NCBI GenBank assembly: GCA_026826555.1
Contig: JAKSZT010037276.1
Coordinates: forward strand, 1,492,465-1,556,464
DNA: 64,000 nucleotides
Origin: Tolypeutes matacus
Taxonomy: Eukaryota; Chordata; Mammalia; Cingulata; Chlamyphoridae
Reading direction: 5' to 3'
Of this stretch, positions 1 through 9,570 are shown piece after piece. A model generated the notes under the pieces. The model saw only the letters and a program-made list of their open reading frames with translations, had not been told where the DNA came from and ran no database searches. Position numbers and translations under genes: made by a program. Position 1 is the first letter of the stretch. The number at the start of each line of letters is the position of its first letter.

Positions 1-1117
1 GAACCGAATTGAGAGTTCTGATATAAATCCTCACATACACAGACATCTGACATTCAACAAGGCTACCAAGCCCACTCAGTTGGGAGAGAATGGCCTCTTC
101 AGCAAGAGGTGCTTGGAGAACTGGATATCCATATCCAAAAGAAAGAGAGAGGAACACCATCTCACACCTTATACAAAAATCAACTCAAGGTAGATCAAAG
201 ATCTACTTATAGCCAAGACCATAAAGACTTTGGAAGATAATATAGGGAAGCATTTACGGGACCTTGTAATAGGAAATGGTTTCATGAGCTTCACACCCAA
301 AGCATGAGCAGCAAAAGAAAACGTAGATAAATATGATCTCCTCAAAATAAAAAAAAACTTTTGCACCTAAAAGGACATTATCAAGAAAATATAAAGGCAG
401 CCTACACAATGGGAGAAAATATTTGTCAACCATATATCTGATAGGAGCCCAATATCCTGCATATATAAAGAAATCCCACACCTTGAAAATACAAACAACC
501 CATTTAAAAAATGGGCAAGTGACCTGAAAAGACAATTCTCCAAGGAAGAAATACAAATGGTTAAAAAGCACATGAAAAATGCTTGACATCACTAGCTATT
601 AGGGAAATGCAAATCAAAACTACAATGAGATACCATCTTACACCCATTAGAATAGTGGCTATAAATAAAACAGCAGACTATAAGTTTTGGAGAGGATGTG
701 AAGGAATAGGAAGCCTCATTCACTGCTGGTGGGATTTGGAATGGTCCAACCACTGTGCAGGATGGTCTGGTGGTTCCTCAAAAAACTACCTGTAGATCTT
801 CCATATGATCCATTGATTCCACTGGTGAGTATAAACCCAAAGGAATTGAAAGCAAAGACACAATCAGATATATGCACAGCAATGTTTATTGTGGCATTGT
901 TCACTATTGCCAAAAGTTGGAATCAACCCCAGTGCCCATCAACAGATGAATGGATAAACAAAATGAGATGCATACAGACAATGGAATATACTCAGCTGTT
1001 AAAAAGGAATAAATTGCTAACACATGGAATCACATGGATGAATCTTGAAGACCTTATGTTGAATGAAGCAATCCAGGCTTTGAAGGATGAGCAGTACATG
1101 ACCTCACTGATATGAAT
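1..1117 (+). mobile_element. L1 retrotransposon copy 1, 3' end of ORF2 (broken)
   Basis: This is the C-terminal part of an L1 ORF2 (reverse transcriptase protein) entering from outside the window. Translated pieces show the usual L1 ORF2 end, for example LKRNKLLTHGITWMNLEDL near 985-1055 and the [19 protein letters not shown] stretch near 600-655. The frame is broken by stops and shifts, so no functional protein is made. It is collinear with the reverse complement of about 30680-31830 in L1 copy 3. The 5' part, including endonuclease and RT domains, lies beyond position 1. ORF2 ends at about 1117 and the 3' UTR follows directly. Confidence 0.92.
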
Positions 1118-3325
1118 TAAGGAAATTGAGCAGTCTCTGAAAAGCATTGTCTGTAAAATGGTTTACAAGAAAGAGAAGAGAAAAGAAAGTTGTGAGCCAT
1201 CACCCATATAGACATAATCTATGGTAAAGTGGTAGATTTTAGCTGTGTATTGAAGGGATAGGACAGGTGGGTAGTGATATTTTTGCACTTGGTGGTGCAG
1301 GGTTGACAGGTGGGTAATTGGGAATGGTGGGTTAGAATACTCAGGATACTGGGGGGAGAGATGGTAGAGGGACCAGTTGAACACTTGGGATTTCTGGGTA
1401 TGAGGTTGAAAGTGCAGAGGTGGCAATGCTTTTATGGCAGTATGACAAGGAAGTGTCACTGGTTCAGGGTGTTTGTTGAGGGCATTTGGGACAGGGTGCA
1501 TCTGGAGCAAGCTTCTAGGGAGTATGTGAGTGTTCATCCAGTCATAATGTGTAGTATTAGTGGGTGGAGACCCACACAATGATCTGGAAGGAGATGGACT
1601 CTCATCTTCGGGAGGACTGATTTTTCCAGAAATAGACAGGTGGGCATCTCTTATAAGCAATGGCAGTTCCTAATAGGGGAGGAAAATCCTGTGTGTCAAG
1701 ACCTCTTGTGGCGTGTAATTATGAATCTTGTCATCCAATGAGTCAAGCCAGAGGATCATCATGGGCCCCAGGGGGATGGGAAGGGAGGAACAGAATAGAT
1801 CAAACAGGGGATATTTAATGGTCAGTGGAAATGTTTTTCATTACCTTACAGTGATGGACACAGGACATTGTAAATATCATCAAAATGTGTAAAATTGTAT
1901 GGTCTAAAATGTAAACCATAGTGTAAACCATTGACAATGTTTAGTAGCTATGTTTCATTATCTGTATAATAGTTATAACAATGTTACCATCCACATACAA
2001 AAAGGTTTTAATGGGGTGAGGAAAGGTGGCGGAGATTGGGTATATGAGTTTCTTTTATTCTTTGTGTGACTTTGTTGTGACCTAAAACTTCTTTGAAAAT
2101 TAAGTGAAAAATTGTGAGACACTGGGGAGTGAGAGGGTGAAGGTGCCACAGTCAGACTGGACACCTGATATTGCAGTGATAAAAGACAAAATGTCAAAAA
2201 AATTTTTTTTTCTTTTTCCCAGTTTTTGAATATTCCAATCCTTTAATTTAATTTTATTTTTAGTTTTTTTTTTAAGTTTTCATGTATTTTATCTCTTACA
2301 TTTACACTTAAAATTAATATTTCATTTTCCTAATAATTGTATTTGGCTATTGTATTGGCTTCATCTTTAAGGAGGCTTTGGATCACAGAAGGGTTACAGC
2401 TGGGGTGGGAGAGGATCATTGGTAGGTGGTGTCAGGGATGGGGGTGCATGGGAAGTAGTTCATCTGAACATACATAAAAGGTATATAAAATTGTTCAAAT
2501 CTTCATGGGGCATGGTCACAGTGGGTGGAGAATCACTTGATAAGTGAGGGAATACTGAATTCCCATCCTGGAGAGCTCTGCTGCATTCTCCAAGGGAGCA
2601 ACAACAGTCCCCCAAGTGCAGGGACAGTGTCTGGCAAAGGAGGATGATCCACTGATGGGCTCTTGTTATTGATGACTAGCCTCATGAGTCTTTGCTCTTG
2701 AAACTGAAACTTAGCCTATTGTTATGGGGTATCTAAGTGTTGCCTCCTGAGAACCTCCTTGTTGCTCAGATGTGGCCTCTCTCTAAGTCAAACTCAGCAT
2801 ATGAATACATTTCCTTCCTCCCAGCATGGGACATGGCTCCTGGATATAAGCCTCCCTGGCAGTGAGGGATTACTACCTAGTGCCAACTGGCAATATGACT
2901 GGAAAAATGCCTTGAATAAAGGGGAGAAAGGGTAAAGACAAATGAGTTCATGTGGTTAGGAGACATTGGGGTAAGTTGGGAGGTCATCCCAGAGGTAATG
3001 CTTATGCACATCTCAGTAGCACCTCATAGGCTTCCAATGTGGATATCACCCAAAATAGAGGGGCTCCTGAGGGCTCTGGAGACACCCAGGTGTTATATCA
3101 GGGCAGATAGCTGGAGAGTTTGGCACCTTACCAGTGGGTACTACTTTGGAATCTGTGCTCCCGAGAGTGACCGAGTTGTACTCGATATGTCCTCCCTATA
3201 CAAGATCCATCAGTACCTTCTATTCAAACCCATATGTGGTGCTGCAGTTTGTAGTTGTACTTCCAGAGACTGGAGTCTTTGGCCTGCCCACGTGCCAGCT
3301 GGGCCCAGAATCTCAGTGGAGCTTG
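1118..3325 (+). mobile_element. L1 copy 1, long 3' UTR
   Basis: Non-coding L1 sequence follows the ORF2 end without a break. It matches the reverse complement of about 28480-30678 (copy 3) along its whole length: 1163-1660 pairs with the 30.2-30.6 kb region, 2380-2650 with 29.2-29.46 kb, and 2880-3325 with 28.48-28.93 kb. It therefore belongs to the element rather than to a neighbouring repeat. The match stops near 3325, about 0.7 kb before the family's A-rich 3' end, so the copy is 3'-truncated by a later rearrangement or insertion. A 231-codon open frame at 2950-3645 starts in this UTR and runs past its edge; see findings. Confidence 0.85.
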
Positions 3326-4040
3326 GAGAAGTGTTGCCTTGTGCTCCACTGTTGGAAGACTGTTGCCTCCCAGGTTTCAGAGAGGGTGGAGCACATTCTT
3401 CTGGGATTGGGATTCTGGCTGTCATCCTAGTGTTCACAGAGGATGGGACCTACAGTTCTGATGTCCCCAAATGCTTGATGAGTGTGGAGCTGAGAACATG
3501 GCCACTGAATAAGGCCTTGGAAAGGGTGGGACTTCTGCTCCATCTGGCCCCAAGGAGAAGAAACCTTGGTTCTCTAGGTGACTCTCAGACTTTGAAACCT
3601 AAGGGAGTATCCTTGCACATTTTCAGAACTACTTGGAAAATGTGACCCCTGTATACTTTCCAACTTCTTCCTATGATAATGGGAATGCTTATTTCATGAA
3701 AGTCCCTCTTTTGTATAATGGAGGCAGTTAACTTATTTTTTAAGTTTCACAGTTCCACAGTCAGAGGGGAATTTTTGCCCCAGGAAAGACTATATGCCTA
3801 TAACTGATTTTCACGAGATTCTCTATTTAAAACTGTTACTAAAAAGATTTAAGGCTTTTGAAATATTGTGGTGGAATAAATGTATTTTGCATATGGAAAG
3901 AACAAGTAATTCTGAGGTCCAGAGGGCGGTGTGTGAGAGTCTGGGCTTTTGTGGACCTTAGAAAATCATGTCCTTGGGGCTAATCCATTCCTATGCATGT
4001 AAACCTATAGTAGGTGGGATATTTTGAATAAATGTCTTCA
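3326..4040 (+). mobile_element. Endogenous-retrovirus-like internal/LTR segment
   Basis: Sequence between the L1 copy 1 break and an LTR. The part from about 3765 to 4040 is repeated at 25070-25368 with clear similarity. Shared landmarks are ACTATATGCCTATAACTGAT, TGTGGTGGAAT and a run about an AAATCATGTCCTT motif. Features such as TCACAGTTCCACAG followed by a purine-rich block and GGTCCAGAGGGCGG resemble the 3' internal region and LTR start of MaLR/ERVL-type elements, but I cannot name the family. No open reading frame of retroviral type is visible. 3326-3660 alone matches nothing I recognise. Confidence 0.45.
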
Positions 4041-4574
4041 GTTAAGGGCTGTATTTGTCAGCCAAAGGGGTGCTGATGCAAAATATCAGAAATCTGTTGG
4101 TTTTTATAAAGGATATTTATTTTGGGTAGAAGCTTACAGTTACAAGGATATAAAGTATAAGTTTCTTCCCTCATCAAAGTCTGTGGCCATGTGTTGGAGC
4201 AAGATGGCTGTGACATCTGCAAGGGTCCAGCCTTCCTCTTCCTCTTAAGGGTCCATGGTCTCAGCTTCTTCCAATATCAGCTGTAGGCTGGGATAAATCT
4301 CATCTCCCTCACGGGGCTCATTCTTCTCCAGGGTCAGTGCTCCAGTCTCACCACAAGGTTAGCTGTTGACCATCAGGTTTTCTCTCTTCCTGGAACCTCT
4401 CCATGTCTATGGAGATATCCCTATTCCTCTGTGTTCTTCTCCTGTGTGTTTACTTCCCAGGGCTTCAACACCAAAATCTCCAACTCTCTCCTCTGCTGTG
4501 TTTTTTCCTACTAAGTCCTACTGTGTGGCCCAATCAAATCCCTAAACTTAATTTAATCAAGGAAAAGTGAATCC
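4041..4574 (-). mobile_element. ERVL-like LTR, copy A
   Basis: One of four copies of an LTR-like repeat (others at 7360-7735, 25369-26552 and 27088-27775). On the + strand each begins TCAGCCAAAGGGGTGCTGAT and contains TATTTATTTNGGGTAGAAG. Read on the minus strand this gives AATAAATA near the end and a terminus resembling CTGACTAATACA, the same kind of end as MLT2. That points to an LTR with its polyadenylation signal near the end. The distal part (about 4500-4570, LTR start) shares the CTAAACTTAATTTAATCA type of sequence with 26420-26450. No flanking TSD is evident because L1 copy 2 abuts it. Confidence 0.55.
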
Positions 4575-5395
4575 TCTGGGGGGCAAAATGGCATCAGTTT
4601 TAAGTGGGCACTCACCATATCTCTGGCAAAAGGTGGAGGATTGGGGACAGAATCCAGCCTGAGTAAGCTGTTCTGGGAGCCCACGGAGCAGGAGACTTTG
4701 GGGCACTGATCTGGAGGAAGCTGGACAGGGAGATAGATTGCTCAAGATAAAACTGCATTTTTAGCCCCATGGAAATGATAGACAGCTAAGCCCCAGCCTC
4801 AGGATAAAGAGCCAGGGCAAGCCCTGACTCCTGCCAGCCACCCAGTGAAAGGAAGCATTCACCAAGAGTGGAAGGGTTCTGGCAAGGGGTGGAGAGGGGT
4901 TTCCTTTCTGTGGGTTTGGTTGCCTGGACCACCTTAGAGATTTGGGGAGCCCACCTGCTGGCTCAAAATGGCACCAGGCTGAGGGGAGAGGCAAATCTGC
5001 TAAGGCAGTCTGGTATACCTAACAACCCTGGGATACAGAGGCTTGGCCTGAGAGATGGTGGAGTCAGCCAATATAATAATTCTGCACTGAGGAATTTCAG
5101 AATTTCAACTCCCCTAAGGGAGTCAGGCAGAGAGAAGCCCTTAATAAGTTTTTAAGAGCCTATTTAGGGTCCCCTGGGAGGAGGGAGTGATCTAGATGAG
5201 GCTTGAAAAATCACTTTGGTGTGCTTTACTTAGTCATCAGGGTCCCATTTGAATTTCAAAAGGGAACTCAACCTGATCAGGAGAGGGGAGGGGGGATCTG
5301 CTCATATAACCTGGTGATTCCAGCTGCCCAAAGAGGGTAAAATCTGCCCTGGAGAAAGTGACTAAATAGCTTTTTGAAGAGCTGGCTGACCCAGG

Positions 5396-5466
5396 TGGAG
5401 GGGTAGCTCAGTGGAGGAATTTCTTCCTTGAATGTATGAGGTCCCTGGTTTGATTCCCAACTCCTA
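5396..5466 (+). promoter_or_regulatory. tRNA-like segment with Pol III A and B box motifs inside the L1 5' UTR
   Basis: TAGCTCAGTGG at 5404-5414 fits the box A consensus (TRGCNNARNNG). GGTTTGATTCC at 5447-5457 fits box B (GGTTCGANTCC) with one difference. The 43-nt spacing between box starts is tRNA-like. The segment ends in CCCAACTCC like the xenarthran tRNA-derived SINEs. The corresponding place in L1 copy 3 (36545-36615, minus strand) has the same segment in decayed form, so it is part of the L1 family's 5' UTR rather than a local SINE insertion. Whether Pol III uses it is unknown. Confidence 0.6.
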
Positions 5467-5729
5467 AGAGTGGTGATCCACAGGGATATCTAACATTCAG
5501 CTGATACCATAGGACAGGGAAAACATAGACATTATTTTTGTACCAGCTTCTTTGGTTCCCTTATTTTCCCCCCCAAAAAAGGTTATTTTTTTTTAAATTA
5601 ACTTAGTTTACTCAATAAAACCCACCTCAAAACCTTCAGAGAGAAGCCTGCAGGGTAATTGATTGATTAGCACAGGCAATCTGAGAGGCTCCACAAGGGT
5701 CCAAGAAGGAACGGTGTTCTTCCATAGCT

Positions 5730-6180
5730 TTGTTTGACTGCTTGCTTGTTTTTTTATTTATTTTTTATTTTTTTTATTGTAGTTGTTGTTTTGTTTCTTG
5801 TTTTTCTTTCTTCTTACCTCCCCCCCCCCCTTTTTTTAAATTAGGTGCTGCCAGCTTGTTTCTTCTTTGCTGTGTTTCTCCTTCCTTGACTTCCCATTTT
5901 CTGTATATACTGATTTTGTCTACCAATGTTACCTCCTTTCCTTCCTTCATATTTCTATCATCTACTTTCTGTTGTGGGTCTTACATTCCATGTTTATTTA
6001 TTAATCCTCAACTTTACTGGTTTCAATGTCTATCTTGTCTATCCTGTTTTCTTTTTAAATTATTATTAACTTTTTTCTTTGTGTCCTTTCTTTTGTCTTT
6101 CTCTCTCTCTTCATCATTCTGACCTTTTAAACCATTCTATGTATTTTTCTCTGTTTGGTTTCCCATTTCATTTTAGGTAC
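5730..6180 (+). other. Pyrimidine-rich block of the L1 5' UTR
   Basis: About 450 bp of strongly pyrimidine-rich sense strand, including T and C homopolymers near 5760-5835. The same block appears as a purine-rich strand at 35740-36300 in L1 copy 3. A 130-codon frame (5730-6122) is open here, but low purine content alone makes stop codons rare. The encoded sequence is Phe/Leu/Ser-rich and hydrophobic. It is most likely non-coding. Confidence 0.6.
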
Positions 6181-6480
6181 TCCACTTTTTTATTCCTATT
6201 ACTCTACACTGCTTACATGAGTTAAATATTCATTTAACTAAGTCTTATATGGCCCCTCTTCTAAATTTTATTATTATTTCTATTATCTTTTTTCTTTCCA
6301 TTTCTCTGGCCCTAATCCTCTCCCTTCAAGGGAAAATAGAAAACAGTAAGGAAATAGAACAAAAAGAACAAAGTGGCAAAGAGAAAAATTAACACACACA
6401 CAAAACCAGCAGCTAATCAAAACTAGCACAGAGAGAAGCTAACCAACTGAATAAACCCATCAGGATAAATGATGACCAGA

Positions 6481-7345
6481 GGGCAACAAAAAATTACAAA
6501 CCATACTAAGAAACAGGAAGACATGGACTAATCCAATGAACACTCTAAAAACCAGGAAGAGATGCAAAATATTGACCAACTAATCAAGGCTGTCCAAACA
6601 AATATCATGGACCAACTTAATGAAGTGAAGGAAGAGATTAAGGCTATTAAGACACTGGGAGGACGTACTGAAGAAACTGTTAGTATACATAAAAGAATGG
6701 ATATGATGGTGATGAATGGCACAATCCAAGAAATAAAAAAGACACTGGAATCACATAACAGCAGATTTGAACAGGCAGAAGAAAGAATTAGTGATGTGGA
6801 AGATAGTACATCTGAAATCAAACAGATATTGGAATAGATAGATAAAAAGATAGAAAAAAATCCAGCATGGATTTAGGGATTTAAACAAAAACACAAAACA
6901 CACAAATATATGCATTATAGACATCCTGGAGGAAGAAGAGAAGGGAAAGGGAACAGAAGGAGTGTTTAAGGAAATAATGGCTGAAAACTTCCCAACCCTA
7001 TTGAGGGAGATGGACGTACATATCCAAGAAGCACAGCACACCCCAAACATTATGCATCGTAACAGGCCTACTCCAAGACATATACTTGTCAAAATGCCCA
7101 ATGCTCAAGACAAAGAGAAAATGCTCAAGGCAGCAAGAGAAAAGAGAACCATCACATACAAGGGAAGTTCAATAAGATTAAGTGCTGATTTCTCATCTGA
7201 AACCATGGAGGCAAGAAGACAGTTGTTTGACATAGTCAAACTACTCAAAGAAAAAAAAATTCCTGCCATGAATTCTCTGTCCAGCAAAGATGGCATTCAC
7301 AAATGTTGGAGAGTCCAAAATATTCACAGATAAACAGAAATAAAG
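6481..7345 (+). pseudogene. L1 copy 2 ORF1 (RNA-binding chaperone), broken
   Basis: ORF1 protein normally trimerises through a coiled coil and binds L1 RNA through an RRM and C-terminal domain. A coiled-coil region is encoded at about 6562-6836 (heptad-like, QTNIMDQLNEVKEEIKAI). The C-terminal domain is at 6962-7333, with NRPTPRHILVKMPNAQDKEK and KRTITYKGSSIRLSADFSS, both hallmark motifs. A TAG at 6836-6838 and disrupted frames between 6838 and 6960 separate the halves, and an early TAG also falls near 6530. The copy ends soon after ORF1, where an LTR begins (about 7360). It is not functional. Confidence 0.88.
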
Positions 7346-7359
7346 AGAGTATTCTTTAG

Positions 7360-7735
7360 TAGTCAGCCAAAGGGGTGCTGATGTAAAATACCAGAAATTG
7401 GCTCATCTCTATAAAGGGTATTTATTTGGGATAGAAGTCCACAGTTACCAGGCCATAAAGCACAAGTTTCTTCCCTCACCAAAGTTGTGGAGGAAGACAG
7501 CTGCCGATGTTTGCCAGAGTTCAGGCTTCTTGGGTTCCTTTCTTCCTGGGGCTGCATTTCTCTCTGGGCTTAGCTCCTCTGTTTCTCCCACAAGGTCAGC
7601 TGTAGATTGTCCATTACATCCTGTTTTAAAGGGAGCTCAGTATGCTCTGCACTCCCGAGTGCGGCCTCACTCACTTCCACCCAGGCTGGGGGAGAACTGT
7701 CCCATGTCCTTACTAAGCACCTACTTACTCAGATC
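7360..7735 (-). mobile_element. ERVL-like LTR, copy B (partial)
   Basis: Second copy of the LTR beginning TCAGCCAAAGGGGTGCTGAT on the + strand. It retains the TATTTATTTGGG motif near 7419-7430, the ACAGTTACCAGGCCATAAAG run and a diverged distal half. It starts within 15 bp of the end of L1 copy 2 ORF1. The L1 may therefore have been interrupted by this LTR, with the remainder of the L1 since lost. A small retrocopy is inserted next to its far end. Confidence 0.55.
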
Positions 7736-7740
7736 CATTT

Positions 7741-7903
7741 ACTTTTTTTGCTTTTTTTTTTTTTTGATTTACATATTTAATAACCAGGAAAGGAATTGTC
7801 ATGAGAATAGGGACATTATGTGGTTCAGTGTCATATCCCCAGAACTTATAAAAGCTTCCAGCACATAGTAGATGTTCATTAAATATTTGTTGAATGAGTG
7901 AAC
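7741..7903 (-). mobile_element. Processed retrocopy of a short transcript containing antisense L2
   Basis: Flanked by an 11-bp TSD, CAGATCCATTT, at 7730-7740 and 7904-7914. It begins with an oligo(T) run (about 7741-7765), i.e. a poly(A) tail on the minus strand. The minus-strand transcript carries an ATTAAA signal (reverse complement of TTTAAT near 7775-7780) shortly before the tail. The body, read on the + strand, is the 3' end of an L2 element (TCATATCCCCAGAACTT, CACATAGTAGATG, AAATATTTGTTGAATGA). The retrotransposed RNA therefore contained L2 in antisense. Source gene unknown. Confidence 0.7.
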
Positions 7904-7919
7904 CAGATCCATTTTGAAC

Positions 7920-9570
7920 CCCTCATTTTTCAATTAAGAATCTGAGAACCAAAGAGAGGCTGGGATCAAGGCACAAGGGGTGGGTAGAATCCAGAGGACC
8001 TGAAAACTTCTGACATTGAGGTGTGGGCTCAAACTTATTGCATAGAAACTTTGAATATGACAACCCCTAAATCTTGGGAGACCCCTGCCTGCTTCTGCCT
8101 GTAAGAGGCTGTTTTCCTCTCAGCACCCAAAAATGCCTTCAGAAGCACTGCTTTTCGCGCGCGCGCGTGCACACACACACACACACACACTGACTAAATG
8201 TGTAGGGACAATGCAGGGAGAGGTAAAATAAGTCCAGGCACCAGGGAGCTGGCAAGGAGACATAAGAAAGGGGATGGAGTCAGCTCTGTCATGAGGCAGG
8301 GGCCTCTTTCTTCTGCCAACATATCCATAGCCCAAAGCATGGGGAGGAGGAGATGCCAGCCTGATGGGCACTGGGATCTTGGGTTCTGCCTGGGGAGAGC
8401 CACCCCAAAGGCAAGCAGGAGAGGACAGTGTTGAGGCCCTTCCTCCACCCATCTGAGCACCTGGAATTTGTATGAACTTCCAGTAAGGAGGGAGGCTACT
8501 GGAGAGAAGGCCTCAGTTTCCTCCTCCATAAATTGTGGTACTTGGATTGGATGACCCCAAGTGTTCTATAACCTAGGAGAATTATTTGCCTTTGGTTCTC
8601 CATTGTTGACCCGTGGTACTCTGGGGTACTGGAAATGGTGTTCTGCACCTAAGAGGTCCTTCTGAACAGACAAAGACTTGGAAGATTGGGGAATTGAGGA
8701 TTCAGGTTGGGGCAGAGCATGGCAGAGCACAGGACCATCTATGGGGTCCTTGGACCAGTCAGACTTAGTGGGCACCCTGGACATGATACTAAATAGAATG
8801 GGAAATCTTTGGAGGGTTTTAAACCTGAAGGTGACAAAGTCTCCTTTTCACTGAATTTCAAGAACCTCCTGGTGTGGACTGGGAAATGAAGACATGGTGG
8901 TCATGATTTTCTCAAGATCCCACTGTCAGAACTCAGACTTGTTTTGAGTTGTGTTTCCTCCTCCTTCTCACCCTATCTTGTAATTCTTTCTTCTCTCATT
9001 TTGTGCTTTGGCTAAATGTGAGGCCATGCCTCATTTTTTTCTAGGAATTTTCTCCCACCCACCTGATGCCATTCCTGGGAAGTATAAGCTAGATTTGAAC
9101 CCTTGTGCAGCAGGGGAAACTTGAGAGGCCTTGAAGGACACAAAGACATGTCCAGGGTCACAGAACAGGTAAGAGGAGGAAGGTTGTAAACCCAGTTCAG
9201 TCTCCCAGGATGGTTCTTGATGCCCTCAGGCATTAGCTGGGAAGCCTGTAAGGCTGTGCTGGTGAAATTGTGTACAGATGGGAAATGTTATGGGATGGTA
9301 GGGTAGGATAGTCAGCAGCCCAGAGTGGACATTGGGGAGTTGTTATCCAGGGAGGGAGCACAGGGAAGGGGAAGCAGGAAGTTACCTCACTGCCTTAGAG
9401 ATAGAACACAACAGGACTTAAGAGTCCTGGCAACCAGATGCCCACATTGTAGCCACTAACCCCAACAGCTCATTCAGACATAGATGCTTGAGGGAAGATG
9501 TTCTCTTATTGCTGTCTACCTGATTCCTGAGGTATTGGTGACAGGAAAACCTACAATGAGCACTTTATCT
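7920..9570. other. No recognised gene; mostly single-copy DNA
   Basis: Apart from the CG/CA microsatellite at 8155-8190 I recognise no repeat and no gene. Open frames on both strands are short and lack recognisable domains. Base composition is more GC-rich than the right half of the window. There could be exons of an unrecognised gene, but I see no convincing evidence. Confidence 0.4.
8155..8190. repeat. Compound (CG)n(CA)n microsatellite
   Basis: About 36 bp of uninterrupted alternating purine and pyrimidine: roughly six CG dinucleotides, TGCA, then about ten CA dinucleotides. CG runs are rare in mammalian DNA. Such alternating tracts can adopt Z-form DNA. Confidence 0.95.

Larger units (their letters stand above)
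4575..6480 (+). mobile_element. L1 copy 2, 5' UTR
   Basis: Collinear with the reverse complement of about 35500-37480 in L1 copy 3. Shared landmarks include ACTGATCTGGAGG near 4708, the TTCCTTTC..GGTTTG block near 4900, a tRNA-like segment near 5400 and a long pyrimidine-rich tract at 5730-6180. It leads directly into ORF1 at about 6480. The first about 100 bp (4575-4680) do not align obviously with copy 3, which continues further upstream, so the true 5' end is uncertain. The element stops just after ORF1, so all of ORF2 and the 3' UTR are missing. Confidence 0.85.

Noticed and set aside
1163..1660. 165-codon minus-strand frame
   Set aside because: It is the antisense of L1 3' UTR sequence shared with copy 3, where no comparable frame is preserved.
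2950..3645. 231-codon open frame as a candidate gene
   Set aside because: Most of it lies in the L1 3' UTR and it crosses into an unrelated repeat at about 3325, so it is not a single gene. The shared UTR part is kept as a finding only.
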